DNA from: Chitinophaga agrisoli
GTDB taxonomy: Bacteria; Bacteroidota; Bacteroidia; Chitinophagales; Chitinophagaceae
Direction: 5' to 3'
DNA: 64,000 bases
Assembly (NCBI RefSeq): GCF_008386695.1
Contig: NZ_VUOC01000002.1
Span: 364,481-428,480 of the forward strand
Every line of letters begins with the position of its first letter. Within the stretch, counting starts at the first letter, position 1. The position numbers and the translations under genes were made by a program. The notes beneath the pieces were generated by a model, which saw nothing but the letters and a program-made list of their open reading frames with translations, did not search any database and was not told the origin of the DNA. Positions 31,548 to 39,297 of the stretch are shown piece by piece.

Positions 31548-32642
31548 TTATTCCTGTTTAAAAGCAGGGTTAAAGGAAGCGCCTTCCATCTTTTTGCAGT
31601 AGGCTGTCAGTCTTTCACCCAGTTCTTCCAGATTGCGTAACAATTGCTCATAGATGGCCTCCGGTACCGGAGCCGGCCCGTTATTTAAAAAGCGGCATAC
31701 CACCCCGCAGGATTGCTCATCCACCTTATTAAATGCAAATTCGTAGACAAGGGAAAGATCCATTTCAGGGATCCGACAGCTTTCCGCGTAGAAGATGGCC
31801 TCGTCAGACATGGTCATACGCAGGGGGGATACTATCGCCTGATAATCTTCAAAGGTGCAATAATGCACGCTTCCGATGAATACGGCGGGGATGTCCTGCT
31901 CTACCTTCAGCAAGCGGGGCGCCCATTCTACCCGGCCGGGGATATTCATCACCACCATATATGCGTCGCGGAAACCAGCGGGTATTGATAATTCCAGATA
32001 GCCGGTGTCGTCAACAGGATAATCATTCTGCAAGCCGGGCGGTTCCGGTACATTCTCGCGGGCCTTACTAAGCAGGGCAAAGCGATAGTTAATGGTACCG
32101 ATAGATGCATAATCGTGCGATGAACTGGCCCATTCCAGTTCATCCTGGTCCGGCACGTTATCCTCTTCTCCGAAAAGCTTTTCTGTGATCAGCAGGTATT
32201 CGTTGTTATCAATATTATTCTTCAGCAAACGATGCGCGATGATCATTTCCGGTCCGGATTGTTTTACAAAACGCCCGACCGTTATTTCTGCAACTGGGCC
32301 ATGGTGTACTACAAACTTCAATGTAAGATGGGTGATCGCCTGACAGGCGCCGCAGGTACATACCATGTGCTGTTGCATCCATTTACGCTGGTAATGAAAA
32401 GCGTTGAAGATGTTCAGACAGGTATTCATTATCTCTTTACGGGAGGGCGGCGCTCCTTTCCGGACGAGCAAGACGGCGTCTCCTTCAATCTCTGCTACTT
32501 CATATTCATCACCGACCGCCTTGATCATGGCGTCAATAAGCATATTAATGGCTTGTGCGCTGTGGTGGAGCTCCGTGGTTGTCATGAACTCCGTAAACCC
32601 GCTGATATCCGGGATAAGGATGGTTGCATTCGTGGTTGGCAT
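31548..32642 (-). CDS. DUF2652 protein: nucleotide-cyclase-like domain plus SRPBCC-like domain
   Basis: 364 residues. Residues 1-190 follow the class III cyclase fold (ATILIPDISGFTEFM at the start, YEVAEIEGDAVLLVRKG in the middle, VGRFVKQSGPEMIIAHRLLKN later) and correspond to DUF2652. The two aspartates that would bind metal are present (Asp13 and the Asp of EGDAVLL). CTCGACQA is an unusual cysteine cluster. The second half looks like an SRPBCC/polyketide-cyclase lipid-binding domain (MNIPGRVEWAPRLLKVEQD). Cyclase activity has not been shown for the family, so a lipid-sensing or signalling role is only a guess. The small membrane protein gene follows. Confidence 0.8.
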   Translation of the reverse strand: MPTTNATILIPDISGFTEFMTTTELHHSAQAINMLIDAMIKAVGDEYEVAEIEGDAVLLVRKGAPPSRKEIMNTCLNIFNAFHYQRKWMQQHMVCTCGACQAITHLTLKFVVHHGPVAEITVGRFVKQSGPEMIIAHRLLKNNIDNNEYLLITEKLFGEEDNVPDQDELEWASSSHDYASIGTINYRFALLSKARENVPEPPGLQNDYPVDDTGYLELSIPAGFRDAYMVVMNIPGRVEWAPRLLKVEQDIPAVFIGSVHYCTFEDYQAIVSPLRMTMSDEAIFYAESCRIPEMDLSLVYEFAFNKVDEQSCGVVCRFLNNGPAPVPEAIYEQLLRNLEELGERLTAYCKKMEGASFNPAFKQE

Positions 32643-32662
32643 AATTTGGGGTGGTTATGATA

Positions 32663-32691
32663 TAAAGTTAAGAAATTTCGCCGTTTTCCAA
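32663..32691 (-). promoter_or_regulatory. Possible promoter of the DUF2652 gene
   Basis: On the minus strand TTG (32691-32689), 18-bp gap, TAACTTTA (32670-32663), about 20 bp before the start codon. The arrangement is the same as before katG. Confidence 0.4.
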
Positions 32692-32735
32692 AAAGTGGGT
32701 AAATTCAGGTAATACACCCCAAAACAGTTATATCT

Positions 32736-33536
32736 ATGGAGAAGACTAACCAACAAGTTTACAGCCAGATCGACAACAACCTTTACAACGCAGCAGGAGA
32801 CATATGGTGGAAACCGGACACTATATTACATCTTTTAAAGACCTCCATTAACCCTTGGCGGGTGGGATACTCCAGCAATATCATTAAGAAACGCGGCATT
32901 GTGCCTGCGGGCAAAACCGCGCTTGAAGTGGGCTGTGGCGGAGGGATACTGACAGAGGAGATCTGCAAAATGGGATTTACCACTACCGGCATTGATCCCT
33001 CGGAAAACTCGCTGCAAACGGCCCGTAACCACGCTGCGGTGGGCGGGCTACCTATCACTTACGAACAAGGCACAGGTGAACAGCTCCCCTACCCTGATCA
33101 TTCATTTGACTGCGTTTTTTGTTGTGATGTACTGGAACATGTAAGGGACCTGCCTAAAGTGATATCTGAGATCTCACGCGTGCTTAAACCTGGCGGTATT
33201 TTCTTCTATGACACGCTTAACCGTACTTTCATCAGCAAACTGGTAGCCATTAAGATCTGGCAGGAATGGAAACGCTGGGCATTTATGCCGCCTAACCTGC
33301 ATGTGTGGAAGATGTTCATTAAACCGGAGGAGATCAAACAGCTTTTGTCCCAAAACCGGTTGGAATGGGTAGAGCATAAAGGCTCGCAACCCAATGTCTC
33401 CATTCCAAAGATGTTAAGTTATCTGCGGAAACGGGTCAAAGGGGAATGGACCTATGAAGACCTGGGAAAGAATTTTCTGTTAATTGAGAGCAATGATATG
33501 AATATACTGTATGCCGGGTATGCCGTGAAACAGTAA
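32736..33536 (+). CDS. UbiG-like SAM-dependent methyltransferase
   Basis: 266 residues, cytoplasmic. SAM-binding motif I is ALEVGCGGGILTEEI (62-76), followed by TGIDPSENSL, the substrate-side FDCVFCCDVLEHV and VLKPGGIFFYDTLNRT. The overall arrangement and the terminal NVSIPKMLSYLRK with IESNDMNILYAGYAVKQ resemble the UbiG family of ubiquinone O-methyltransferases. Bacteroidota make menaquinone rather than ubiquinone, so an O-methyltransferase acting on another small phenolic or lipid substrate is likely. It is divergent from the DUF2652 gene with 93 bp between them. Confidence 0.85.
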   Translation: MEKTNQQVYSQIDNNLYNAAGDIWWKPDTILHLLKTSINPWRVGYSSNIIKKRGIVPAGKTALEVGCGGGILTEEICKMGFTTTGIDPSENSLQTARNHAAVGGLPITYEQGTGEQLPYPDHSFDCVFCCDVLEHVRDLPKVISEISRVLKPGGIFFYDTLNRTFISKLVAIKIWQEWKRWAFMPPNLHVWKMFIKPEEIKQLLSQNRLEWVEHKGSQPNVSIPKMLSYLRKRVKGEWTYEDLGKNFLLIESNDMNILYAGYAVKQ

Positions 33537-33583
33537 TGTTAATTGCTATATTTCCATAACCGCTAAAAGTTAGGAAATTTTGC

Positions 33584-34147
33584 TCAATAAGTGGTGGCTC
33601 TCCTATAGGCTTCTTCTTCGGCATCCTTTATCGCCTTTTTTGCTTTCAGATAGGCCATGGCTTCTGACACATAGCCGTACGTTGACGCTACCGCTATTAC
33701 GAGCCAACCAATGCTCCAGTATAGCCTGGACCTTGACGAGGCGGCCGCTGTAATTCTTTTTATATCTTCTTCCGGTTCAAAGGAACTGTAAGAGTAGTCG
33801 GATTTTGCGTAGTACAATGGCATTTCTGCGGATGTTGGCTGCGTTGATAAGGCCCTTATTCCGCTATATGGCCCTGAGCCGTTTACCTGGTAGGTATAAT
33901 TTACCTCGTAATGTTTTACCGGCACACCCAGGATCTTGATCGTCACCTCTTTGTACTGCGGATCAACATTGGCAATTGCCACAGAATTATCCTTTATCAT
34001 GTCTTTTAGTAAGGGCAGGTATCTTGTTTCCGCACGGCCATCCTTGTAACTGGAATAGCAACCGCTGGCTAAGGAGAACATTATAACAATACCGATAATG
34101 GGCCCGATCTTAATTGGGTTTTTTAACGTTGGCCTTTCCTGGCTCAT
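33584..34147 (-). CDS. Hypothetical membrane-anchored protein, possible lipoprotein
   Basis: 187 residues from the preferred ATG 34147 (MSQERPTLKNP); a start at 34180 adds 11 residues. The first helix IKIGPIIGIVIMFSLASGCY ends in ASGC, which could be a lipobox, although the basic leader is long. The middle (YLPLLKDMIKDNSVAIANVD, KILGVPVKHYEVNYTYQVNG) looks beta-rich. A second hydrophobic segment (LYWSIGWLVIAVASTYGYV) precedes a charged tail with a short coiled coil (LKAKKAIKDAEEEAYRRA). I recognise no family. Confidence 0.65.
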   Translation of the reverse strand: MSQERPTLKNPIKIGPIIGIVIMFSLASGCYSSYKDGRAETRYLPLLKDMIKDNSVAIANVDPQYKEVTIKILGVPVKHYEVNYTYQVNGSGPYSGIRALSTQPTSAEMPLYYAKSDYSYSSFEPEEDIKRITAAASSRSRLYWSIGWLVIAVASTYGYVSEAMAYLKAKKAIKDAEEEAYRRATTY

Positions 34148-34274
34148 AGGTAGTGGGAATGTTTGCCGGCCAAGATACAATAAAATATATTATACAAATA
34201 ATTAAAGTATTGCCTGGTTAAAAACACCCCTGAATTTTACGCAGATAGCCCCCTTTTCTGATAAACAGGTGGGC

Positions 34275-34282
34275 TATCTTTG
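34275..34282 (+). promoter_or_regulatory. -7 element before the VOC gene
   Basis: TATCTTTG matches TAnnTTTG, 37 bp before the start codon. Only CTTTT, not TTG, lies at the -33 position. Confidence 0.45.
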
Positions 34283-34318
34283 GGTCGATCATAATGATAA
34301 TCACAAAACTTGTAGTAT

Positions 34319-34705
34319 ATGAAAACAAAAAAGATCTGGGCCAATTTCAGTGTAACGGATTTAGAACGAACCACTAAATTCTATAAGGAACTGGGATTTA
34401 AACACAACGGAGCGTCAGAACAGCTGACCAGCTTCTTCTTTGGCGATGAAAACTTTATCATCCATTTCTTTTTGAAGGATGTACTTGAGCCCGCGATAAA
34501 AGGATCAATCATTGATACAACAACCGGGAATGAAATTATATTTACCGTTTCTGCTGATAGTAGAGAAGAAGTTGACCACTGGGCAAAAGAGATACAACAA
34601 GCCGGCGGCACATTAGTTTCCCAACCGGAAGTGTTTGGCGATAATTATTACGGTTTCGTGTTTGCGGATCCTGATGGTCATAAGTTCAATGTATTTCAAA
34701 TGTAG
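34319..34705 (+). CDS. VOC-family (glyoxalase/bleomycin resistance-like) protein
   Basis: 128 residues with the paired beta-alpha-beta-beta-beta modules of the vicinal oxygen chelate fold. The first begins KIWANFSVTDLERTTKFYKE and contains LGFKHNG; the second has EIIFTVSADSREEVDHWAKE and ends FGDNYYGFVFADPDGHKFNV. The usual metal ligands (His/Gln and Glu) are mostly absent at the first strand, so enzymatic activity is uncertain; many such proteins are lactoylglutathione lyase-like relatives. A single-gene unit between a -7 element and a terminator. Confidence 0.9.
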   Translation: MKTKKIWANFSVTDLERTTKFYKELGFKHNGASEQLTSFFFGDENFIIHFFLKDVLEPAIKGSIIDTTTGNEIIFTVSADSREEVDHWAKEIQQAGGTLVSQPEVFGDNYYGFVFADPDGHKFNVFQM

Positions 34706-34716
34706 GGTTTAATAAA

Positions 34717-34758
34717 AGGGGGCGTCTCAAAAGTAAAGAGGCGCCCTCTGTTTTTTTT
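34717..34758 (+). terminator. Terminator of the VOC gene
   Basis: A 12-bp stem (34717-34728 with 34738-34749, two G-U pairs), a 9-nt loop and a run of eight T at 34751-34758. Confidence 0.8.
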
Positions 34759-34857
34759 ATTATTGACGCTACCTGAATAAGTTTTAAGCTATTTAGAACC
34801 AAGGCCAATCCCAACCGCTACACTTTTAAAATATCCTTCCTTAGGGGTGCAAACGCG

Positions 34858-35925
34858 TTATTTCTGCCCCTCTTTACCTTTAAAATCCGTTATGGTGTTT
34901 CCATCATAACGATACACTCCGTTTCCGGATCCAAACCAAATACTTCCATCGTTAGCTTCCAATATCCCATAAAAATTCGTTCTTTCTTCCGATTTAATTT
35001 CTGTTACAGTGGGCATTTTATTGTACAAGGACTTTGCATCATAACGTGAAAGTGCCCAAGCCTGTAGATTTACCTGACCAGTAGTCCAGATGTTTCCTTT
35101 TTTATCTTCGATTATAGCATATGCCCCCCGCTGCGATACTTTAGTAAAGGTGCTGCCGTCATAGCGCCAAAGTCCACCCACTTCACCGAACCAGATGTTT
35201 CCTTTTTTATCTTCGATTATTGACCAAACGTTTTTAAACGCTTTACCATCTTTGTTTTTTAAAACGGTAAATGTTTTTCCGTCATAAAAACAAGGCTCGC
35301 CTCTTGTGCCAAACCATAATTTCCCGGTTTTGTCTTCCATGATAGTAGTAAGATCATTATTGGAAAGTCCTTCTTTAGTTGTAAAATTTTGAAAAGATTT
35401 CCCATCGTAACGGCTTAGCCCACCTCCGGTGCCAAACCAAATAATGCCGGCTCTATCTTCATAAATAGCCATAACCCGGTTATTTACAAGTCCCTCCCTG
35501 GTAGTGAAATGCTGAAAGGTTTTCCCATTATAATGATAAACTCCGGAATCATTGGAAGCAAGCCAAAGATTTCCGCGTCGATCTTCCAGAACATCCCAGA
35601 ATCTGTGCGAACCTATTTTACTACTTGTGAGATTGGTAAACGATTTTCCATCGTAGCGAAAAACACCACCCCATGATGCAGCAATCAAAATGTCTCCGTT
35701 TCTATCCTGCTTTACATTCCGAACCATACTCACAGGCACCTTGGAGGCAGCCAACTCTTTAAGTTGAGACGCGGAGAAACCATTGTGTTCTTTACTGAAA
35801 CTATCTTGTGGTACGTTTGTTTGGTTTTGCCCGCCACAGGAGGTGTGACAAACAAGCATAAGGAACAGGACATATACGTGTGCGTATTTCATCAGGAACA
35901 AAGCATGTTTGAGTAAGTATTTCAT
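34858..35925 (-). CDS. Seven-bladed Reg_prop beta-propeller lipoprotein
   Basis: 355 residues from ATG 35925, chosen because an A-rich leader precedes it; 35892 and 36024 are other possible starts. The signal peptide ends LVCHTSCGGQ, a likely lipobox, so the protein is an exported lipoprotein. Seven repeats of the two-component regulator propeller type follow, for example GNLWLASNDSGVYHYNGKTF, AGIIWFGTGGGLSRYDGKSF and GKLWFGTRGEPCFYDGKTF. Such propellers normally form the sensor of hybrid two-component (HTCS) kinases with about fourteen repeats. Here there is one propeller and no kinase, transmembrane helix or Y_Y_Y domain. It is AT-richer than its neighbours. Ligand unknown. Confidence 0.88.
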   Translation of the reverse strand: MKYLLKHALFLMKYAHVYVLFLMLVCHTSCGGQNQTNVPQDSFSKEHNGFSASQLKELAASKVPVSMVRNVKQDRNGDILIAASWGGVFRYDGKSFTNLTSSKIGSHRFWDVLEDRRGNLWLASNDSGVYHYNGKTFQHFTTREGLVNNRVMAIYEDRAGIIWFGTGGGLSRYDGKSFQNFTTKEGLSNNDLTTIMEDKTGKLWFGTRGEPCFYDGKTFTVLKNKDGKAFKNVWSIIEDKKGNIWFGEVGGLWRYDGSTFTKVSQRGAYAIIEDKKGNIWTTGQVNLQAWALSRYDAKSLYNKMPTVTEIKSEERTNFYGILEANDGSIWFGSGNGVYRYDGNTITDFKGKEGQK

Positions 35926-36112
35926 ATTTTTTTTATAATCAGGAACAGAAACACTGCCAGGCCTATCTGCCGCATTAGTTTTTAGACATTGCAGGCTTGT
36001 CAAAACGGTTTCTTTATTTTTCATATCCTATTAAACTTTGATACAGCGAAACTACCTTAATCCATTCAGCTTGAAGGGTTAGGATTGTAAATTAAATTGT
36101 AAACTTTGTAAA

Positions 36113-36883
36113 TTATTTCAAAAATGTCACCATACCACTGCTCATATCGTACATAGCGCCCACTATCATGATCTCTTTGTTCTTTTCCATATCAGCTAAT
36201 ATGGGACTGTTCTTACGGATCTTATCAATGGTCAGCTTTACATTCTGCTCACAGACCGCGTGCACAAAGTCCTTGTTCTTAGTGCTCCGTTCTCCATCAA
36301 ACTGCACCGTTTTGACTGCAGGCCTTATTTTCTCAAGCAATGCGGTGATATTACCCAGTTTCACCTCATCAATGGCAGATTTGATAGCGCCGCAATGTTC
36401 ATGACCAAGTACCAGGATCAATTTGGCGCCCGATGCCTTACAGCCGAATTCCATACTGCCCAGCATATCTTCATTCACGATGTTCCCGGCTACACGTCCC
36501 ACAAAAATATCACCAATGCCCCGGTGAAAAACGTCCTCTACCGGCACCCGGGAATCCAGGCAGGATAATATTACTGCTTTAGGGTATTGTCCATTGGCAG
36601 CCTGTCTTACGCGCTTTGTGTAATTCCTAACAGTTAACCGGTCATTTACAAAATCTTCATTGCCTTCCTTAAGCAGGTCTATTACCTGTTCCGGTGTTAA
36701 TGCCTGCTGTTGCTCCCAGGTTAGTACCTGGTTTTCGAGCACATCATCCAGGTCAATGGTGGTATCACCGGCTGTATGCAGTGTATCAGTTTTTGTGGCT
36801 GATTGTTTGTTGGTGGCGGTGTTGCAGGCGACCGCTGCTACCAGGAGCAGTATGCAAAGGAGTTTGGGGAAGTGATCTCTCAT
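36113..36883 (-). CDS. Beta-class carbonic anhydrase, exported, probable lipoprotein
   Basis: 256 residues. The signal LLCILLLVAAVACNTATNKQ has a cysteine at residue 20 as probable lipidation site. An acidic and threonine-rich linker follows, then the catalytic domain. Zinc ligands are Cys108 and Asp110 (ILSCLDSRVPVE, with Arg112), His161 and Cys164 (LGHEHCGAIKSAI), the complete set of a type I beta-carbonic anhydrase. The family interconverts CO2 and bicarbonate. Export is notable because most beta enzymes are cytoplasmic; similar exported forms exist in Bacteroidota. Monocistronic as far as the sequence shows. Confidence 0.95.
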   Translation of the reverse strand: MRDHFPKLLCILLLVAAVACNTATNKQSATKTDTLHTAGDTTIDLDDVLENQVLTWEQQQALTPEQVIDLLKEGNEDFVNDRLTVRNYTKRVRQAANGQYPKAVILSCLDSRVPVEDVFHRGIGDIFVGRVAGNIVNEDMLGSMEFGCKASGAKLILVLGHEHCGAIKSAIDEVKLGNITALLEKIRPAVKTVQFDGERSTKNKDFVHAVCEQNVKLTIDKIRKNSPILADMEKNKEIMIVGAMYDMSSGMVTFLK

Positions 36884-36955
36884 GACAATTAGCTTTTAAA
36901 GAACGTGGAAATATGTGGTTTGGGGATTATACATGCATAATAACAAATTTTTATG

Positions 36956-36982
36956 AAAGGGAAGGGAGTTACCCTTCCCTTT
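36956..36982 (-). terminator. Hairpin after the alginate-lyase-like gene
   Basis: Read on the minus strand, AAAGGGAAGGG pairs with CCCTTCCCTTT (11 bp) around a 5-nt loop, 10 bp beyond the stop codon at 36992. The U-run is short on this strand; it is longer on the plus strand, where no gene ends. Confidence 0.55.
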
Positions 36983-36991
36983 TTATTGGCA

Positions 36992-39229
36992 TCAGTTTTT
37001 AACTAACTGCGGGGGAGCAATCAACTGTACGAACTGCTGTAACTCTGCCAGCGAGCTGAATGTTTTTATCCAGTCTATCGTATAGCTGGTTTCCCCGGAA
37101 CTAATGTCCGCGACCTTGAACTGGAATGTTGACAAGGTCGTAGGCATGGTGGTTGAAAGCAGCGTATGGCTGGCTCCAAAACCGGTTTGGGTAAGATCGT
37201 AGTAGTAAATATCGTCTCCTATTTTGCCGGTCCATTTATTGGCGGCGTTCCCATAGGAGCCCAGGTTCGTATCGAAAGTGATATTAGCCACCAAAGGCTT
37301 TTTGAACTTAATGGCCAGAATGGGGTAATTAGGCGGATAGAGGATAACGCCGGCGGTCTTCTTCACATCTCCACGCCCTTTACCGTTGGATTGGTTAACA
37401 ATGGTAATGTTTAGCTGGTCATTGCTTACGGTAGCTGTGGATCCGCTGGTAGCGGCTGCCCATCCGTCTGCCCCGGTTGTAAAGTTGTCATTGATCAGGC
37501 CCAGGCTGGTGTCTACCGGCGTTGTGGTGGTGTCAACAGGATGGTTGGGCGCATTATTCAGGTAAAAGAACAAAGAGCCATACCCCGGGTTATCTGCTCC
37601 AAAAGGCGCACCTTCGGGCCCCATAGCATTCAGCACTTTTAAGGTCCAGGGCATTGCAAGGCCCTTGTCATATACATAGCGGTTATACGCGATCTCAAAT
37701 ACCGCCCGGAATGATCCGCGGCCGTTGGCGGAGATGGCTTCCGGCGTATAATCCGTATAATTCTTTTCGCAGTAATCGTAAGCAGTCTGGTAATCTACAT
37801 TAAAGCCCAGGTTGTATTGGGCGGTATATTCATACCCACGCATTATGGCATTGCCGGAGGCGGTGTACAGATCAACGCCTTGTTTCAGCGCCATCTCTGA
37901 CAATTCTGCCAGGGAGCCGAGGGCCAGCATAACATGCGGCTGATCGCGGTTGCTTTCCTGTAGCTGGCCAGCAGCGGTTAATACATAATTGTCAATACTA
38001 CCATTGCCTTCGCCATGATAAAAATAATTTACCACGCGGTTAAACATAGCGGTATCATTACTGTAGACGGATATGGCCATCAGCGCTTTCATGCAGATAA
38101 TGTCCCAGTTACCGTGAGAGCAGGGTTTAAAATTCTGCAGCACTGGGTAGAATACGTTTTTCAGCATGGTTTCGCATTGCTGTTGCTTTTGCTGCGGCCA
38201 TCCGGTATAGGTATAGCGCATTAATTCTGCCGCATTGGCCAGCATGAAGCCATACAGGCCGTTCAACTCAGCGTCTGCCCCAACGATGGCCGTGGTGGTA
38301 GCAGCATAGGCATCCAGGATCTGCGTGGATTTTAAGGCATGCGCTTCCTGGCCGGTGATATTGTACATCAGCGCATTGTAATATGCCGCCAGCACATCGC
38401 TCTCCACGCCGTCCTTGATCGTGCCTCCCGGTATGCCATTCAGTGTGAGCGAGGGATCGCGTGTAATGGAAGGGAACGGGCCCGCCATCGTATAAGTGGC
38501 AGCGGAGCGGTCAGCGGCGGCGAGCAGCTGGTAGCTTTGATAAGGCCGCCCATACTGGCTATCCACGAACCCTTTTATCCGTTGCAGGTCTGCGGTATTG
38601 TGCAGTAAACCGGGATGGGTAAACGTGCCGTTGAAGGAAAAGGTAGGCGGATTGTTGACGCCTACAAATGCCCGTAGTTCTGCTACTGATGTAAAGGTTT
38701 TCACCCAGTCCACTTCGTATTGCGTATCGTTGGCCCCTATTTCCGCCTGCGTTAATACCACATCCGCCATCTTGAATTGCAACAGGGTAAGCGTGGTGGG
38801 CGCTGTTTTTGATAAAGCAGTGGTTCCCAATGTGCCGGTGGAGAGATCCCAATAATAGATGTTACCACTTGCGGAGGCAATTTTGGTGGCGTTATTATTG
38901 GTGTTATTGTAAGAACCCAGGTTAGAGTCAAAAAAGAAGTTGGCCCTGGGTGGCTTCTTCATTTTAATGGCGATAATAGGATAATCGCCCGCATGCAGGG
39001 TAACGCTGCCATTCTTTTTGAAATCTCCCCGGTATTTTCCGGACGACTGCAGCGCCATGTTCAGCACAAACTGCCCGTTGAGCACCTGCCCGGTACTGCC
39101 GGCGGTAGCTGCCGTCCAGTTGAAAGTGTTGCCGGTGGAGAAATCATCGTTCAATAGGCCGGTCTGGGCTTTTGTTTGCCCCAATAGGAGCGTGAACAAT
39201 ACCAATAAAAGGGTTGTCCTGGTTTCCAT
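36992..39229 (-). CDS. Secreted alginate-lyase-like polysaccharide lyase between two copies of a DUF4979-like domain
   Basis: 745 residues with a signal peptide (LLLVLFTLLLGQTKAQ). Residues 25-195 and 570-735 are two copies of one beta-rich domain: both start LxNDxFxTG, contain GKxRGDxKK and YPIxAIKxKKP, and end in YxxDWxKTF with SxAEL. I take this to be DUF4979 or a relative. The central 370 residues form a helical toroid with GNWDIICMKALMAISVYSND, a short gap and QESNRDQPHVMLALGSLAEL, the pattern of alginate lyase/PL38-like enzymes, in which the Asn, His and Tyr residues are catalytic. The natural uronide polymer is not known. It is one transcription direction with the PKD protein upstream, 68 bp apart. 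Confidence 0.8.
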   Translation of the reverse strand: METRTTLLLVLFTLLLGQTKAQTGLLNDDFSTGNTFNWTAATAGSTGQVLNGQFVLNMALQSSGKYRGDFKKNGSVTLHAGDYPIIAIKMKKPPRANFFFDSNLGSYNNTNNNATKIASASGNIYYWDLSTGTLGTTALSKTAPTTLTLLQFKMADVVLTQAEIGANDTQYEVDWVKTFTSVAELRAFVGVNNPPTFSFNGTFTHPGLLHNTADLQRIKGFVDSQYGRPYQSYQLLAAADRSAATYTMAGPFPSITRDPSLTLNGIPGGTIKDGVESDVLAAYYNALMYNITGQEAHALKSTQILDAYAATTTAIVGADAELNGLYGFMLANAAELMRYTYTGWPQQKQQQCETMLKNVFYPVLQNFKPCSHGNWDIICMKALMAISVYSNDTAMFNRVVNYFYHGEGNGSIDNYVLTAAGQLQESNRDQPHVMLALGSLAELSEMALKQGVDLYTASGNAIMRGYEYTAQYNLGFNVDYQTAYDYCEKNYTDYTPEAISANGRGSFRAVFEIAYNRYVYDKGLAMPWTLKVLNAMGPEGAPFGADNPGYGSLFFYLNNAPNHPVDTTTTPVDTSLGLINDNFTTGADGWAAATSGSTATVSNDQLNITIVNQSNGKGRGDVKKTAGVILYPPNYPILAIKFKKPLVANITFDTNLGSYGNAANKWTGKIGDDIYYYDLTQTGFGASHTLLSTTMPTTLSTFQFKVADISSGETSYTIDWIKTFSSLAELQQFVQLIAPPQLVKN

Positions 39230-39297
39230 AGGATAGTTGGTTTATTCGGTTATTGAGAAATAGATATGGTTTGGTTGGGCTAAAATATGATTGTTCA

